A program made the translations under genes and the position numbers. Positions 24,901 through 34,994 of a DNA stretch of 64,000 bases are shown here, piece by piece. Under the pieces are notes generated by a model. It ran no database searches. It was not told the origin of the DNA and worked only from the letters and a program-made list of their open reading frames with translations. Positions within the stretch are counted from its first letter, which is position 1; each line of letters starts with the position of its first letter. Origin of the DNA: Notospermus geniculatus (lineage: Eukaryota; Nemertea; Pilidiophora; Heteronemertea; Lineidae); NCBI GenBank assembly GCA_002633025.1, contig NMRB01000042.1:283170-347169 (forward strand), written 5' to 3'.

Positions 24901-27900
24901 TTGTGAATGCTGTCTTTTGTTTCTACAGGGCAAATTCTTTGTGTGGTGCTGTGAATGTCGGTATTATTGACGGAACTACCATCGGTAGTGAAAGGGTTCA
25001 TGGGAAATGTACTCTAACAAGCACAGCATTGAACGTCCCCCGTCGCCCCGGGTGCAAGTCCGACGGGCATGTATTTTGAAGATTCCATTCAGTATTAATG
25101 GCACAATCACAGTTTATGTGATTCGGCTTTTTGGCCCCCTGGTGGCAAAGTGGAAAATCAGATTAGGTCGATTCTATGACGTGACACACTGTTGGCCCAT
25201 GACACAGCCCTCCACCAAATATCAACCCAAAATTTTCAGTCGTTCCAAAGTTACAGAGCGGATGGGAACTTACGTGGTTTTTACAAGTGCCCCCTACAGG
25301 GCTGAAAAATGAATGTACTTGAAAACCCGCAGAGTATATTATGTACCCTTGCTAGATGAGCCTACCATAAAAATTTTGTGAAATTCCGTTCAGTATAAAA
25401 GGCGTAATCACAGTTTTTGTGTTTCGGCTTTTGGCCCTCTGGTGGCAAAGTGGAGAATCGGATTTGGCCGATTCTTTCACGCGACACACCGTTGGCCCAT
25501 GGTACATCCCCCCATCAAATATCAAACCAAAATTTTCAGTCGTTCATAAGTTACAGAGCGGAAGGGAACTTATGTGGTTTTTACAAAGCGCCCCCTACAG
25601 GGCTGAAAAATGAATGTAATTGAAAACCCGCAGAGTATATTATGTACCCTTGCTAGATGAGCCTACCATAAAAATTTTGTGAAATTCCGTTCAGTATTAA
25701 AGGCGTAATCGCAGTTTTTGTGTTTTGGCTTTTGGCCCCCTGGTGGCAAAGTGGAGAATCGGATTTGGCCGATTCTTTCACGCGACACACCGTTGGCCCA
25801 TGGTACATCCCCCCATCAAATATCAACCCAAAATTTTCAGTCGTTCAGAAGTTACAGAGCGGAAGGGAACTTATGTGGTTTTTACAAAGCGCCCCCTAGA
25901 GGGCTGAAAAATGAATTAAATTGAAAACCCGTATGATATGTTATGTACCCTTGCTAGATGAGCCTACCATAAAAATTTCGTGAAATTCCATTCAGTATTA
26001 AAGGCGTGATCGCAGTTTTTGTGTTTTGGCTTTCGGCCCCCTGGTGGCAAAGTGGAGAATCGGATTTGGCCGATTCTTTCACGCGACACACCTTTGGCCC
26101 GTGATACATCCCTCCACCAAATATGAATCCAAAATCTTCAGTCGTTCTTAAGTTATAGAGCGGAAGGGACTAGTAGCGGCGAGCGGCGAGCGGCAAGCGG
26201 CAGAGGCGCACGGACGGCCGGTATTTTCAAGTCCCCCTCCGAGGGCTCCGGGGGACAATAAACAATGGCTGGTATTTATAGAAGTTAACAAATGATTTAC
26301 TTAAGATTTGTACAGCGAGGTTCGATGCAAATGTACTACAAAACCTGAAGTAAAATCATTGGCTAGCTTTTATGAATACCAGCCAATGTTTCCGTGAAGT
26401 CAGGTTTGACACAAAGACTGTTTTTTTAATGATATCATTTGCAACAGTATATTCAAATTTCGGTTCATTTCATCAAAACGTCATTAGAACTAATGACGCC
26501 ACGGAGATACACTCCCAAGCCAATATCTCACACCCAGCAGTTCTTATAACAACTGAAATCCCCGGCCCTTTGCATTGTGCCAACAAAACCTACACAAGTG
26601 TCAAATTCGACTAATCACATCTTCCGCAAGCGGAGTCCATTCGCTCGGACCAAGCAAACAGATACAATAGATGATTTGTGAGTTCTTTTCACACTAATTT
26701 ATCCTGTTGTTCTGCATTCTTTTGTAGTTTGTTTCTCACTGTTAACTACTGGTACATTGAAAAGGTTCACCAGGTGTGGTTAAGATTTCAGCAGTTTGTT
26801 AAGTAACGATTATTTTGATGGTTAGCTCATCTTTGGCATCTTTTCTTAAAAAGCATTTGTGGATTTATTTAGTTGCACTGTTTCTGTTTTGTCGTTCAGA
26901 GCTGCTCAAGTTGTGACATTATATGGGGAACTTATTGGTGCTAAATCAAAGGAAGCCCGACGAAAGATGGCTGACAGAAATGAACAAATGGCTGAATGTA
27001 TTGAACACTGTATTCTAGCTTATGATAACCTCACACGTGATTTGTACAAGCATATAGAGTAAGTCATCGAATGGATTCCGTGTGCATGTGTGTTAGTGTG
27101 AATGGAATTGCCAAGCATTGTGCCTAGAGACAGATGTCATCTGACCTTAGGGAGACCTTGCAGAAATAGAGTTAAAGAAAAAATTGTCTTCATCACATCA
27201 AAACGTGTCTTATCGTAGATATTGCAAGATGTCGTTTTCATTACGGTACATATGTTGTTTCCTTTCCAGTAAAGTGTTCAAATACAAGTCTGAAGTACTG
27301 GTGCTGCTCAGGAAATTAGAAGTTAATTGTAACACTGTGGAAGAGGGTGTGGAACAGCTGATGCAGGCACAACGACAGAGGCAGGAAAGCATGTGGAAGA
27401 TGGTAAAGATTGCTGTAAGTAAGCAATGACTGAGGGTAAGCTATTGTAAAGAAAGCCGGAATGTCGTTGTAGTCAGATCTTCTTTTAAGGCTGTTGTGTT
27501 ATTTTGCTGTGTGAGAATGGAATGTTGAAGGGATAAATTGATCACTTGTATTTGCTGCATGACTTTCGTAACTTTGGTTTTTAAGCATGGAGAGTTTGCC
27601 CAATTTTATCTTTCTTTAAAATTCTGCATCATTCAAGACCATCTAGTTGGACAACCAACAACTCATTTGGGCCCCTTTGTCCTCGGTGTTCGAATCGTAG
27701 ACATCCATGCATGCAGAAAAAACAACTGTAGGCCCCTATATAGCGCTTCAGGTAGCTACATTCATTGCAATTCTATAGTGAATGTTTTGTGTTTTTGTCC
27801 CTAGCGTCATTCGTTTCTTTGCCCAACCTATACCTTTGTATAGTACGTGATTGAGACAGCTTGGATGACATGAGGTGGCTGGAGGCTTGTGTGTTGCTCT

Positions 27901-28864
27901 TGAAATTGACTCTTGTAGTCTTCAAGCTTGCAATGCTTACTTCAAAAGTGAGAAACTTATGACTGATTGACGCTCCTGTGGTGCATTGCATAAACCTGTG
28001 CTTTGGGTACATACACACCCTCCAAATATTGGAATTGAGAGAATTCAGTGTAGTCATGACCGACTTCCCTTCGTTTTCCAAACAAGAACTTCCAGAATCT
28101 CACTATCACTTATGTTCCCCTTCAGCTTCAAAAGGGCAGCCCTTCAACCAGTATGACCTCTAGCAGGATAAGCTATTCAAGGTCAGCCTCCCGTCTTAGT
28201 CAGGGATCAGATACTGGCAGTTCTTTCCTGGAGTCATCTCAGGAGTCGCGGCAGATGATGTGGGGGAATGAAAGGTCAATCAGTGCTGAGAGCAGTATGG
28301 TTCTGTCGGAGAATGAGGAGACCAGACAGAAGTAAGAATGAGTATTCTGCTGAAGTTACGATCGCTGTTTTCAACACAGCGATCCGTCTGCCCCATCCTA
28401 TTGGTCTTTTTGAGCCCGTCTAGCAGCACTGGTGCCAATACACAAACTGAGGTCCTTCAGGATCAGGCCCAATATCTCAGCCGCCCACTTTGTTGATGCC
28501 GATGTTCTTCATATGTAGATATGATGGCGTCATTAGTGTCATGGTTGATACATGGCACCGAGAACATTGCAACATTTCCCTGTCTCAGCCTCTGTATCCT
28601 TGTGTATACATCCACTTTGATTCCTGTAACATGTCTAGATTTCATCCTCGAACACCTCAAATATTGTGGCCTTGGTTACTCCAAATGTCATCGATTTACA
28701 ACTTGAATACTGTGATTGTCCAGTCTAACCTGATTATTACTTTTTTGTCTTCCAGAATGTGTGATATGATGGCAGCTCTCCAGCTGGAGTCACTTCAGAC
28801 AGACTCACTCACATCAAGCTTGTATGAAGATGCCTTTGTGAATGAAGCCATTCTTGAGTCATGA
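18902..28864 (+). CDS. IKBKB/CHUK-like: I-kappa-B kinase, IKK-alpha/beta type (inhibitor of NF-kappa-B kinase)
   Basis: Sixteen exons join in phase to 743 aa (human IKK-alpha and IKK-beta are about 745 and 756): 18902-18985, 19210-19434, 19672-19830, 20682-20771, 20911-21044, 21271-21493, 21692-21886, 22098-22232, 22433-22524, 22674-22837, 22968-23032, 26631-26677, 26900-27058, 27270-27414, 28126-28331, 28756-28864. The kinase domain shows the Gly loop LGSGGFGSV (14-22), K37, E56, HRDIKPDN (140-147) and the IKK-type DLG (163-165). The ubiquitin-like domain starts near IIHIFS (306) with [10 protein letters not shown]. The helical scaffold/dimerisation domain covers about residues 416-640. The enzyme should phosphorylate I-kappa-B proteins to release NF-kappa-B in the cytoplasm. 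Oddities: the first activation-loop serine is Asn174 (second kept as Ser178), no LDWSWL tail is present, and the 47-bp exon at 26631 uses an AAG acceptor. About 20 residues of the scaffold found in human IKK-beta before this exon are missing, so one exon may be unseen. Alpha or beta cannot be decided. Confidence 0.95.
23190..23310. repeat. ATGAC/ATATG-rich tandem simple repeat
   Basis: Short units of the form ATGAC, with ATGTGAT and ATATGAT variants, repeat for about 120 bp inside the long kinase intron. Open frames read from it on the minus strand give only His/Cys/Ser/Met-rich low-complexity peptides and are not genes. Confidence 0.85.
23331..23462. repeat. ACG-triplet repeat followed by a GAGGTGAGCT hairpin end
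   Basis: After the ATGAC repeat comes a unit with GTTAACGACGACG and repeated GACGGACGACG (about 23366-23425). It ends in a small hairpin, AGCTCACCTC followed by GAGGTGAGCT (23439-23461). From general knowledge, elements ending in ACG repeats plus a GAGCTCACC/GGTGAGCT stem are spread through several marine invertebrate genomes. The left boundary is not defined and may lie before the ATGAC tract. Confidence 0.6.
24157..24223. repeat. Two tandem copies of a 34-bp unit
   Basis: A 34-bp unit starting GTGGTGCCTTGTACC occurs twice head to tail, at 24157 and 24191, with only a T/C difference in the final block (TTTGTAAGGGC versus TTTGCAAGGGC). It lies in the long kinase intron. Confidence 0.85.
25035..26256. 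mobile_element. Composite repeat element: array of about 300-bp units between GTCCCCC ends
   Basis: Four partly degenerate units follow each other with a period near 300 bp. The landmark GGTGGCAAAGTGGA recurs at about 25140, 25440, 25741 and 26042. Each unit also carries TTGGCCCA or a variant, a block close to AAAATTTTCAGTCGTTC, and, in the first three, a GCCCCCTA or TGCCCCCTA box. Units 2 and 3 are nearly identical. The array is bracketed by GTCCCCC at 25035 and GGGGGAC at 26250-26256, with a GCGGCGAGCGGC run just inside the right end, so the whole may be one non-autonomous element with internal tandem repeats. Open frames in it repeat the same short peptide and I take them as non-coding. 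It fills about a third of the 3.6-kb kinase intron. Confidence 0.75.
26262..26390. mobile_element. Small hairpin element (MITE-like), ATGGCTGGTATT ends
   Basis: AACAATGGCTGGTATTTATA on the left is mirrored by GAATACCAGCCAATGTTT on the right. Inside, AAATGATTTACTTAAG pairs with CTGAAGTAAAATCATT. The roughly 129-bp unit therefore folds into one long hairpin. It lies directly beside the GGGGGAC end of the preceding array, which suggests a nested or adjacent insertion. Confidence 0.65.
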
Positions 28865-31800
28865 TGAATGTGCACTTAAATTATGTAATGGCAGCAACAG
28901 TTGTAGAAACAAAGGGCCAAGAGTATATTCCAATGCCTCACCTCTGTGACCAAGAAAAACTCAGACCAGGGTATTCTTACGGTGCGGTGTCATGTTCCCG
29001 TAACATTAGATCACCCACCCACCCCATCTCTTCTTGTTTGCCATTCTGCCTGTTGGCCTATTTGACCATCTCGTGGCTTATCCTGGCATCAGCATATCCA
29101 GTGAAATAAGAAGTGACAAGCTGTATTTGTAAATGGCGGAAAATGGCTATGGCCTAAAATGGCAAAAGGCAAGTTAGAGGGGTGTGTATGGTGGCGATAA
29201 AGTAGTGGCAACACGTGTGCATTTTGAAGATCATATATAAACGCTACTCTGTAAATATCAGATTTTCTAATTAATAGCAGAGTGCTTTGAACTTCCTTTT
29301 CCTAACGGTGCTACACTTTTAGTGTCATGTATATATTTGTATGCAGTGTGACTGTGTGTGTTGTTGATTACTGGAAAGGGAATGAAGCTTGGACTGGCTG
29401 TTTTGATTCAGGTCTTTAAAACCCAAATCAGGCGAATGCTCTTATCTCTGTATACACTGCACTAGGCGAACATACATCCAGGTAGGTCACTAGAGCGATG
29501 AGCATTCACAGGAAATCTTATCTCGTGGCCTAATTACTGCAATTAACCACTACAAACCATACATTTTTGTGAAGTACACCTTTGTACCCTCCTCTCCATA
29601 TACAAATATTTCTTCTGCAACAACTTTGAAAAATTTTGATAGCCTAATAAATTTTTTGAATTTTTTTTCCAAAAAAAGGGTATAAAAAAAGGGAATAAAA
29701 AAGGGAGTAGACATTTTTTGCTAAAACTTTCAATAGATTCTGTTGCATATAGTTCTAGCTCTACAATGCATACACGTCTTCAGCATTATCATAGCAAATA
29801 AACAGACCGCTGGCATGTTTTCAAGAGTGTCTCCAGGAACAATGGCCTACTAAGGTTTCAGGGATGCCCCAGTCCAGGCTATTTTTGGAACACCCCATGA
29901 TTTATTATTCTTCCAGCATCAATGAAATACTTGAACTAAATACCTCAACCCACTTTCAACAGTGCCAGTGTACTCTGGTGACCTGACAAGATGGTTTAAA
30001 GTACTCGACTGAGAATTCAGTAGACCGCGGTATTTAGCTTGTTGGCAATCCACAGAGTTCTCAGTAGATCGTCTGATTTGGGTTTAAAGCTGACTTGTAA
30101 AACGCTGTTTATTATACATGTAAGCATAGTTGTGATTGGTATGACCATAATAATGATTTTACTTGTATTCCCACATAATAGGTGTACATTGCCCATGGTC
30201 ACTAACTGAGGGCAGATACATTTCTTCAGCACATGAAAACGAGGGTCTGGGACAGAGGTGGAACCCTGGGCTCACACCTTCTTTAATTTCCAACCGAAGG
30301 GGCAGTTTTTTGTGTGACTGGCAGAAGATATGTCAGTACAGGCTGGATAAAGCCCCCAACAAAAGTGCCATTTGGATAACACTGCCTCTTAAAGTTCTTG
30401 GAAACTGATATACAAATGTGATATTGTACTTATCCTCAGATTTCTTTAAAATATTGTCACTCATTGGCTTCTTGATGATTAATACTCTTTATATGTATTC
30501 AGTTCAGGAAATATTGAGCAGTCTTTTTTGCCAGGGGACATTTTGTCAAGGACCAGCCAAGGATACTATTAGGAGGAATTACAGATTGGTTTCCATGGCA
30601 ACTTCTGAATTTATGTCCGGTATTGTGGCGCTTATTGAATGAAACTATGAGGATGGCTCTGTTGGTTGGAAGTGTATGTCATCACTTCTAACCTTTCTAA
30701 ATATGTTAAATGTACATAATGTATATATCATTCAATAAAAGCATCACCAGTGGACATTTTTTGTTGACTTTATGAATGTAAACTCTATTAACTACAATTT
30801 CCCATCCCCGAGTTTTTGAAAAGTGTGCTAAAAAGGTGTCGGTGTATATTGGAGGGGAAGATTCATGTTCATCGTTGCCAGGCCTACACACAGGAGGAAT
30901 TATCTTCATTCACTCTGGCCAATCGAGAACAAGGCAAGGAACGTCCCACCTGGAGACCTCATGCTGGACCTCATTTAGAAGTGTAGGACCACATGTATTG
31001 TACTCCACAAAAGGATTCATTAAGACACAAAGGTGTTGTTTGACATCATGAATAAACTAAAATCATGATTTAGTCGTACCCATTGAATCAATGAGTAAGT
31101 TTCTGACTGATTCACAGAACTCACGATCAATTTAATCAAACTTCTCGAGACTGAGGAGTCCTGAGTCTCTCGGAGTCCCTTTGATGTCAGGGAACCACAA
31201 GCTCAGCCTTTCTTCACGAGGTCAAAAGGGGCACTTCCACAGGATGCAATATACATGTGCATGCACATGTGGTGAAGAAGACAAAAAGATTTTTTGCCAA
31301 CTCCAGTATATTTTTGGTCAGAAGAACAAAATACAATAAAATGGTAGTCCAGGGAAGACAAAAGACATTAACAAAAATTGACAAGCAGTTTGCACATGGC
31401 CTACTGGTGGCTATCTGATTTCTTTTCTGTTGTACTATGAGCAAAAACTACAACATACAGCTAAAAATGGGAATGATAACATCATTCAATGTCTTAAACA
31501 TAACAAACAGAGGTAGTTCCATACCCTCCATTTCCTGTAAACTGGGAAATTTTCACAAAATATGGCATGGCAATGAAGGTGAATATTGAATTCATAATAC
31601 CGGGTACATGTGTGTGCATGCTGGTACCTTTTCATTCCAAACAGATGAAATGACCTCCATTCAGAATACACACATATACAGCTTTGCAGCATTGTGTGCT
31701 AAGTAAAGGAAGAATATATGGTAATTAAAGAAGAATATAAAGAATATCTTCCTCCATTGCAGAGCCTTAATTACCACCATGTTTTGAGATATATCTTAAT

Positions 31801-32421
31801 GAAGATGTCATCAACTCACACTCTAGTACTCAAAGGATCAATAGCCATACGGGAAGACCTGGCAACTTCCAAAATTTACCACTTCACAGGGTCTGGCCCC
31901 ATATCCATGCAATTACAGCTATACAACTACAAGCAGCAAGATTTGATAGCACCACCACATCTGCACAGACTAACGCCTCTGTAATCAAAGATACATGTAT
32001 ATCAAAATGAAAAACAAATGATATGTACATGTACATGTACCAAGGAGCAATGGCTGAGGAAATGTTTGAAGTCAAAACATAAGCAAAAAATGTTGGAAGA
32101 TGTTGGTGAAATAAATCAAAAGGTGAAGATCTTGAAGTGAATAAAATATGACCATTTTGCACGCCTAAATTCCATGGCAAGTTCAACATACATGTAACAC
32201 ATCGAGAATACTGACAACTGAAGAGAACTTTCAAATGTTCCACTACACCATTGATTGATAATGCACTCGTACAAAAATTAGAGGAAGGCTGAGAGTATAC
32301 ACAACAGGCAACCATGTTGTATATGGATTGCACACATGGATGACATGCAGCAAAGGATTTACAAATGAGCTAACTGTGCTGATACTCTATTATGCATTTC
32401 ACTGCATGACAATGGAAAACC
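28865..32421. other. Tail-to-tail region: 3' UTRs of the kinase and of MINPP1
   Basis: No coding exon is recognisable. Plus-strand poly(A) signals AATAAA are seen at 29646, 29694 and 30734, any of which could end the kinase transcript; I favour the last because CATTCAATAAAAGC has a clean context. From about 30.8 to 32.4 kb the DNA could be 3' UTR of the minus-strand phosphatase. A minus-strand open frame of 149 codons here (31884-32333) has no family features and is probably chance. Confidence 0.45.
30734..30739 (+). other. Candidate poly(A) signal of the IKK gene
   Basis: AATAAA lies about 1.9 kb after the stop codon at 28862-28864, within CATTCAATAAAAGC. Two other AATAAA copies lie closer (29646-29651 and 29694-29699) but sit in A-rich low-complexity sequence. 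No transcript evidence is available. Confidence 0.35.
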
Positions 32422-34336
32422 TCAAAGTTCATCCTTAATCTTTCCACTGTTTTCTCCTGCTTTCTTCATCTGACACATTTCTTCAAAATTGCACACATCA
32501 ATCAAATGACGGTAATGTGTTTTCACCAATGAATATGGACAGAGTTCATCTTCACAAATAGGCAATGTCACTGACTTTTCATTCACCAACACTTGTACCA
32601 TAAATTTTTCAAAAGAAGCTGGCAGACTCTTGATTTCATCTTCTGTAAATCTGTGTAGATCCATAGCAGCACGAGAATTATCACAGTCATATAACACGAA
32701 TGCAATGTTGGCGGAAAATGGGTTAATCCTACTTCCACGGAATGCTCGGTCTTTCATTTCTTCATGATTATCAGCTTTCAGGGGACTGGAGACATTGAAG
32801 AGGCCCATAGCAGCATAAAGTGGGTAGAGAGTTTCTGCATGTCCGAATCTGTACACACCACGATGGTAGCTGTGTAAGAGAATAATGAACTGAGCATCAA
32901 TAGTCAGGTTAATAATCACATTTTGTTAGGATTAACTTATGGACATCACTAAGTTACATGTACATGACAGGATACTCTAGTAAGAGGTCAGGACTAAGCT
33001 GCTAATTCAAAGGATCCAGTGATTCAATATTCTATTTTCAACCATGCCCTCATGATAACTTACTATCTTTTCATTGTTCTTCCTATTACTGACAGATCTA
33101 AGTGGTAGAAAATATCCCTGACAAGAGGACAGCTTTGTGAGGAAGTGATTGGATGGCCATAGGCAGTCTTCCAATAATGCTGCAAGAAAAAAAACTTTGA
33201 AAAATGCAGGCAATTTTTACATCAACACCGATCCCAATCCAATATTGTTGGTGCTAGTTTTGATCTTTATACAGTCTGCAGCCCTGGCAGGAAACCCATC
33301 AAAGCCCTAATAAGTCAGATACGTGTATACGGAATTACCTTGATATCTGATCGATATTCAAGTATTGTTCCATCTTCATCATCAAGAAGGTCACACCAGG
33401 GAGATTTCTTTCCGGTTATTGTTGTTTCTGCTCCACACATCACAAACATATGCCATACTACATCCGTTGACTCTGGAAGATATACACAATAGGATCAGCT
33501 CAGTCAATAAATCAACAAATCAAAGCACAAAAATTCTATCCAAATCCACTTACCTTCATCAAGCATCGTTTCATATTTTTCCAGTCCAAGTTTTTCTTTT
33601 AGCTTCTGAGCAATGCCAGACATTTTGGATCCACTTGCAAATTTGTGATACTCATAAATTGCTGTATTGTTTTCCTCAACTGTATGAACATATCTCTCAC
33701 AATCGTCAAAAAATCTCAAGAGTCGGTTGTCCTTGGCAATTTCAAAGTCCTCATTTTTAGGTCTGCGTAATGCAGATTTGAAGCCTTTAATGAATGCTTT
33801 TGCACTGTCAAATGTCCGTTGCATGTCACTGCTGACAAACTTCACATCAATGTTGCGGCGTTTTGAAAAATTGTCCTGGTCATCCTCCTCTTTTTTTTCA
33901 TCTGTATCGTCATAATAAATGGAATGCCATCGCCAGCCCATCCGTTTCCCCATCTCTTCCATATCTGTCCATCCAACATGTGTCAACAACTTTGCCTCAT
34001 CAACAGTAAATGGTACTTCCCAGGTTCGAATGAACTCGTGCTTCTTATCCACTTTATCTCTGATTTCGTCGACAAATTTCTGCATCTTCCGAATGTTTTT
34101 CTGGCTGGGATAACGATTACCATGCCGAGCAATCAAACTGTAATGGATAGGATGACAAAGTTTTCTCCACGGTTTCAAATTATAGGAGCCTTTCAACATA
34201 TCTCCACTTGGAAAATTTTCTGTCAGAACATACTGATATGTCGTCTTTGTTCCCATTTTTGCGAAAACCCATATTCCAACCCGTTCACGCTGCACAGCAG
34301 GGAAAAAATGATGAAGACGATGAAGCCCAGCATCAT
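32422..34336 (-). CDS. MINPP1: Multiple inositol polyphosphate phosphatase (MINPP1 family), ER type
   Basis: Minus-strand exons 34289-33554, 33472-33339, 33179-33064 and 32869-32422 join in phase to 477 codons plus stop (human MINPP1 is 487 aa). This histidine phosphatase of branch 2 removes phosphates from InsP6 and other inositol phosphates in the ER lumen. It shows the catalytic ARHGNRYP motif soon after the conserved MGTKTTYQYV start, KSPWCDLLDDED in exon 2, and the proton-donor HAE in FGHAETLYPL in exon 4. It ends in KDEL, an ER-retention signal. The start is unclear. A textbook signal peptide (MMLGFIVFIIFSLLCSVNG) begins at 34336 and runs into this exon, but one base out of frame with it. 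Either the A5 run before MGTKTT has lost a base, or the TGTGCAG at 34292-34290 (plus-strand order) is a splice acceptor and the true first exon is unseen. The promoter faces HGSNAT. Confidence 0.92.
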
Positions 34337-34994
34337 GGAAATCTCAAGGAATGTCGGTAAAGAATGCTGGGCGGAAGACTAGATATTTAGTCCAGCAGAA
34401 TGGAGAATTTACCAGCACCTGGAAAAAAAACGTCGACATTTTTATTAGACAGAGACTGGTTGAAACACATACAACAACTCAGAATACATGACTGCTTGGA
34501 CTGGCATGACTGGTTTTAAAGTCCGGCAACAACTAACTACGACCCAATGGAATGTGGAAGTTAGGAAATTGATAGTTGGATTTTCTACGGACCTTTAACC
34601 ACACATGGCTCTTCAATAAATGGTGGCGATATGCACAGCGCGATAATCGGGGAACGACCACAAATATCATGATATGGTCGACAGGGATAGGGGGCCTATG
34701 ATTAAAAACCGCAAAGCTCTGCCACATTACATGACTTCCGCATTCCATTGGGTCGTAGTTAGATGTTGCCAGACTTCATTGGTGAACATTGGTCATGTTG
34801 GTGGTGGTGTTTTTTGGGACACCCTGTTGAGTGAGTGTTGTTGGCAAGCAAAGAAAAACAAGACCATATTCTCCCATCGTATGCGTTTGTGTGACCTCGA
34901 CCACAACGTTCACATCATTACTGACCAAACAAGAGTTTTACCTGCTACTTATTTTCATGATTAGTCGTGATCGGATCGACTGCTTTCATTCTAT
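34337..34994. promoter_or_regulatory. Shared 5' region between head-to-head MINPP1 and HGSNAT
   Basis: About 660 bp separate the two outward-facing starts. No TATA box at a convincing distance is seen. No obvious CpG-island run was noted, and I cannot assign transcription-factor sites. The open frames inside are short and unlike proteins. A shared bidirectional promoter is inferred from the arrangement alone. Confidence 0.35.

Noticed and set aside
24585-25001. Minus-strand open frame of 138 codons in the kinase intron
   Set aside because: No domain and no splice-site support; the overlapping plus-strand frame is equally unconvincing. It runs up to the repeat array and is probably chance.
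25417-25924. Two similar open frames about 300 bp apart, suggesting a repeated protein
   Set aside because: They are the same frame read from neighbouring units of the repeat array and have no protein signature.
27680-27700. TGTTCGAATCG string resembling a tRNA T-arm
   Set aside because: No matching acceptor stem or A box at the right distance; no tRNA gene was found in the window.
31884-32333. Minus-strand open frame of 149 codons rich in hydrophobic residues
   Set aside because: It starts just downstream of the MINPP1 stop, has no splice support or family features, and fits chance reading of a 3' UTR.
33924-34382. Plus-strand open frame of 152 codons
   Set aside because: It is the antisense of the MINPP1 catalytic exon.
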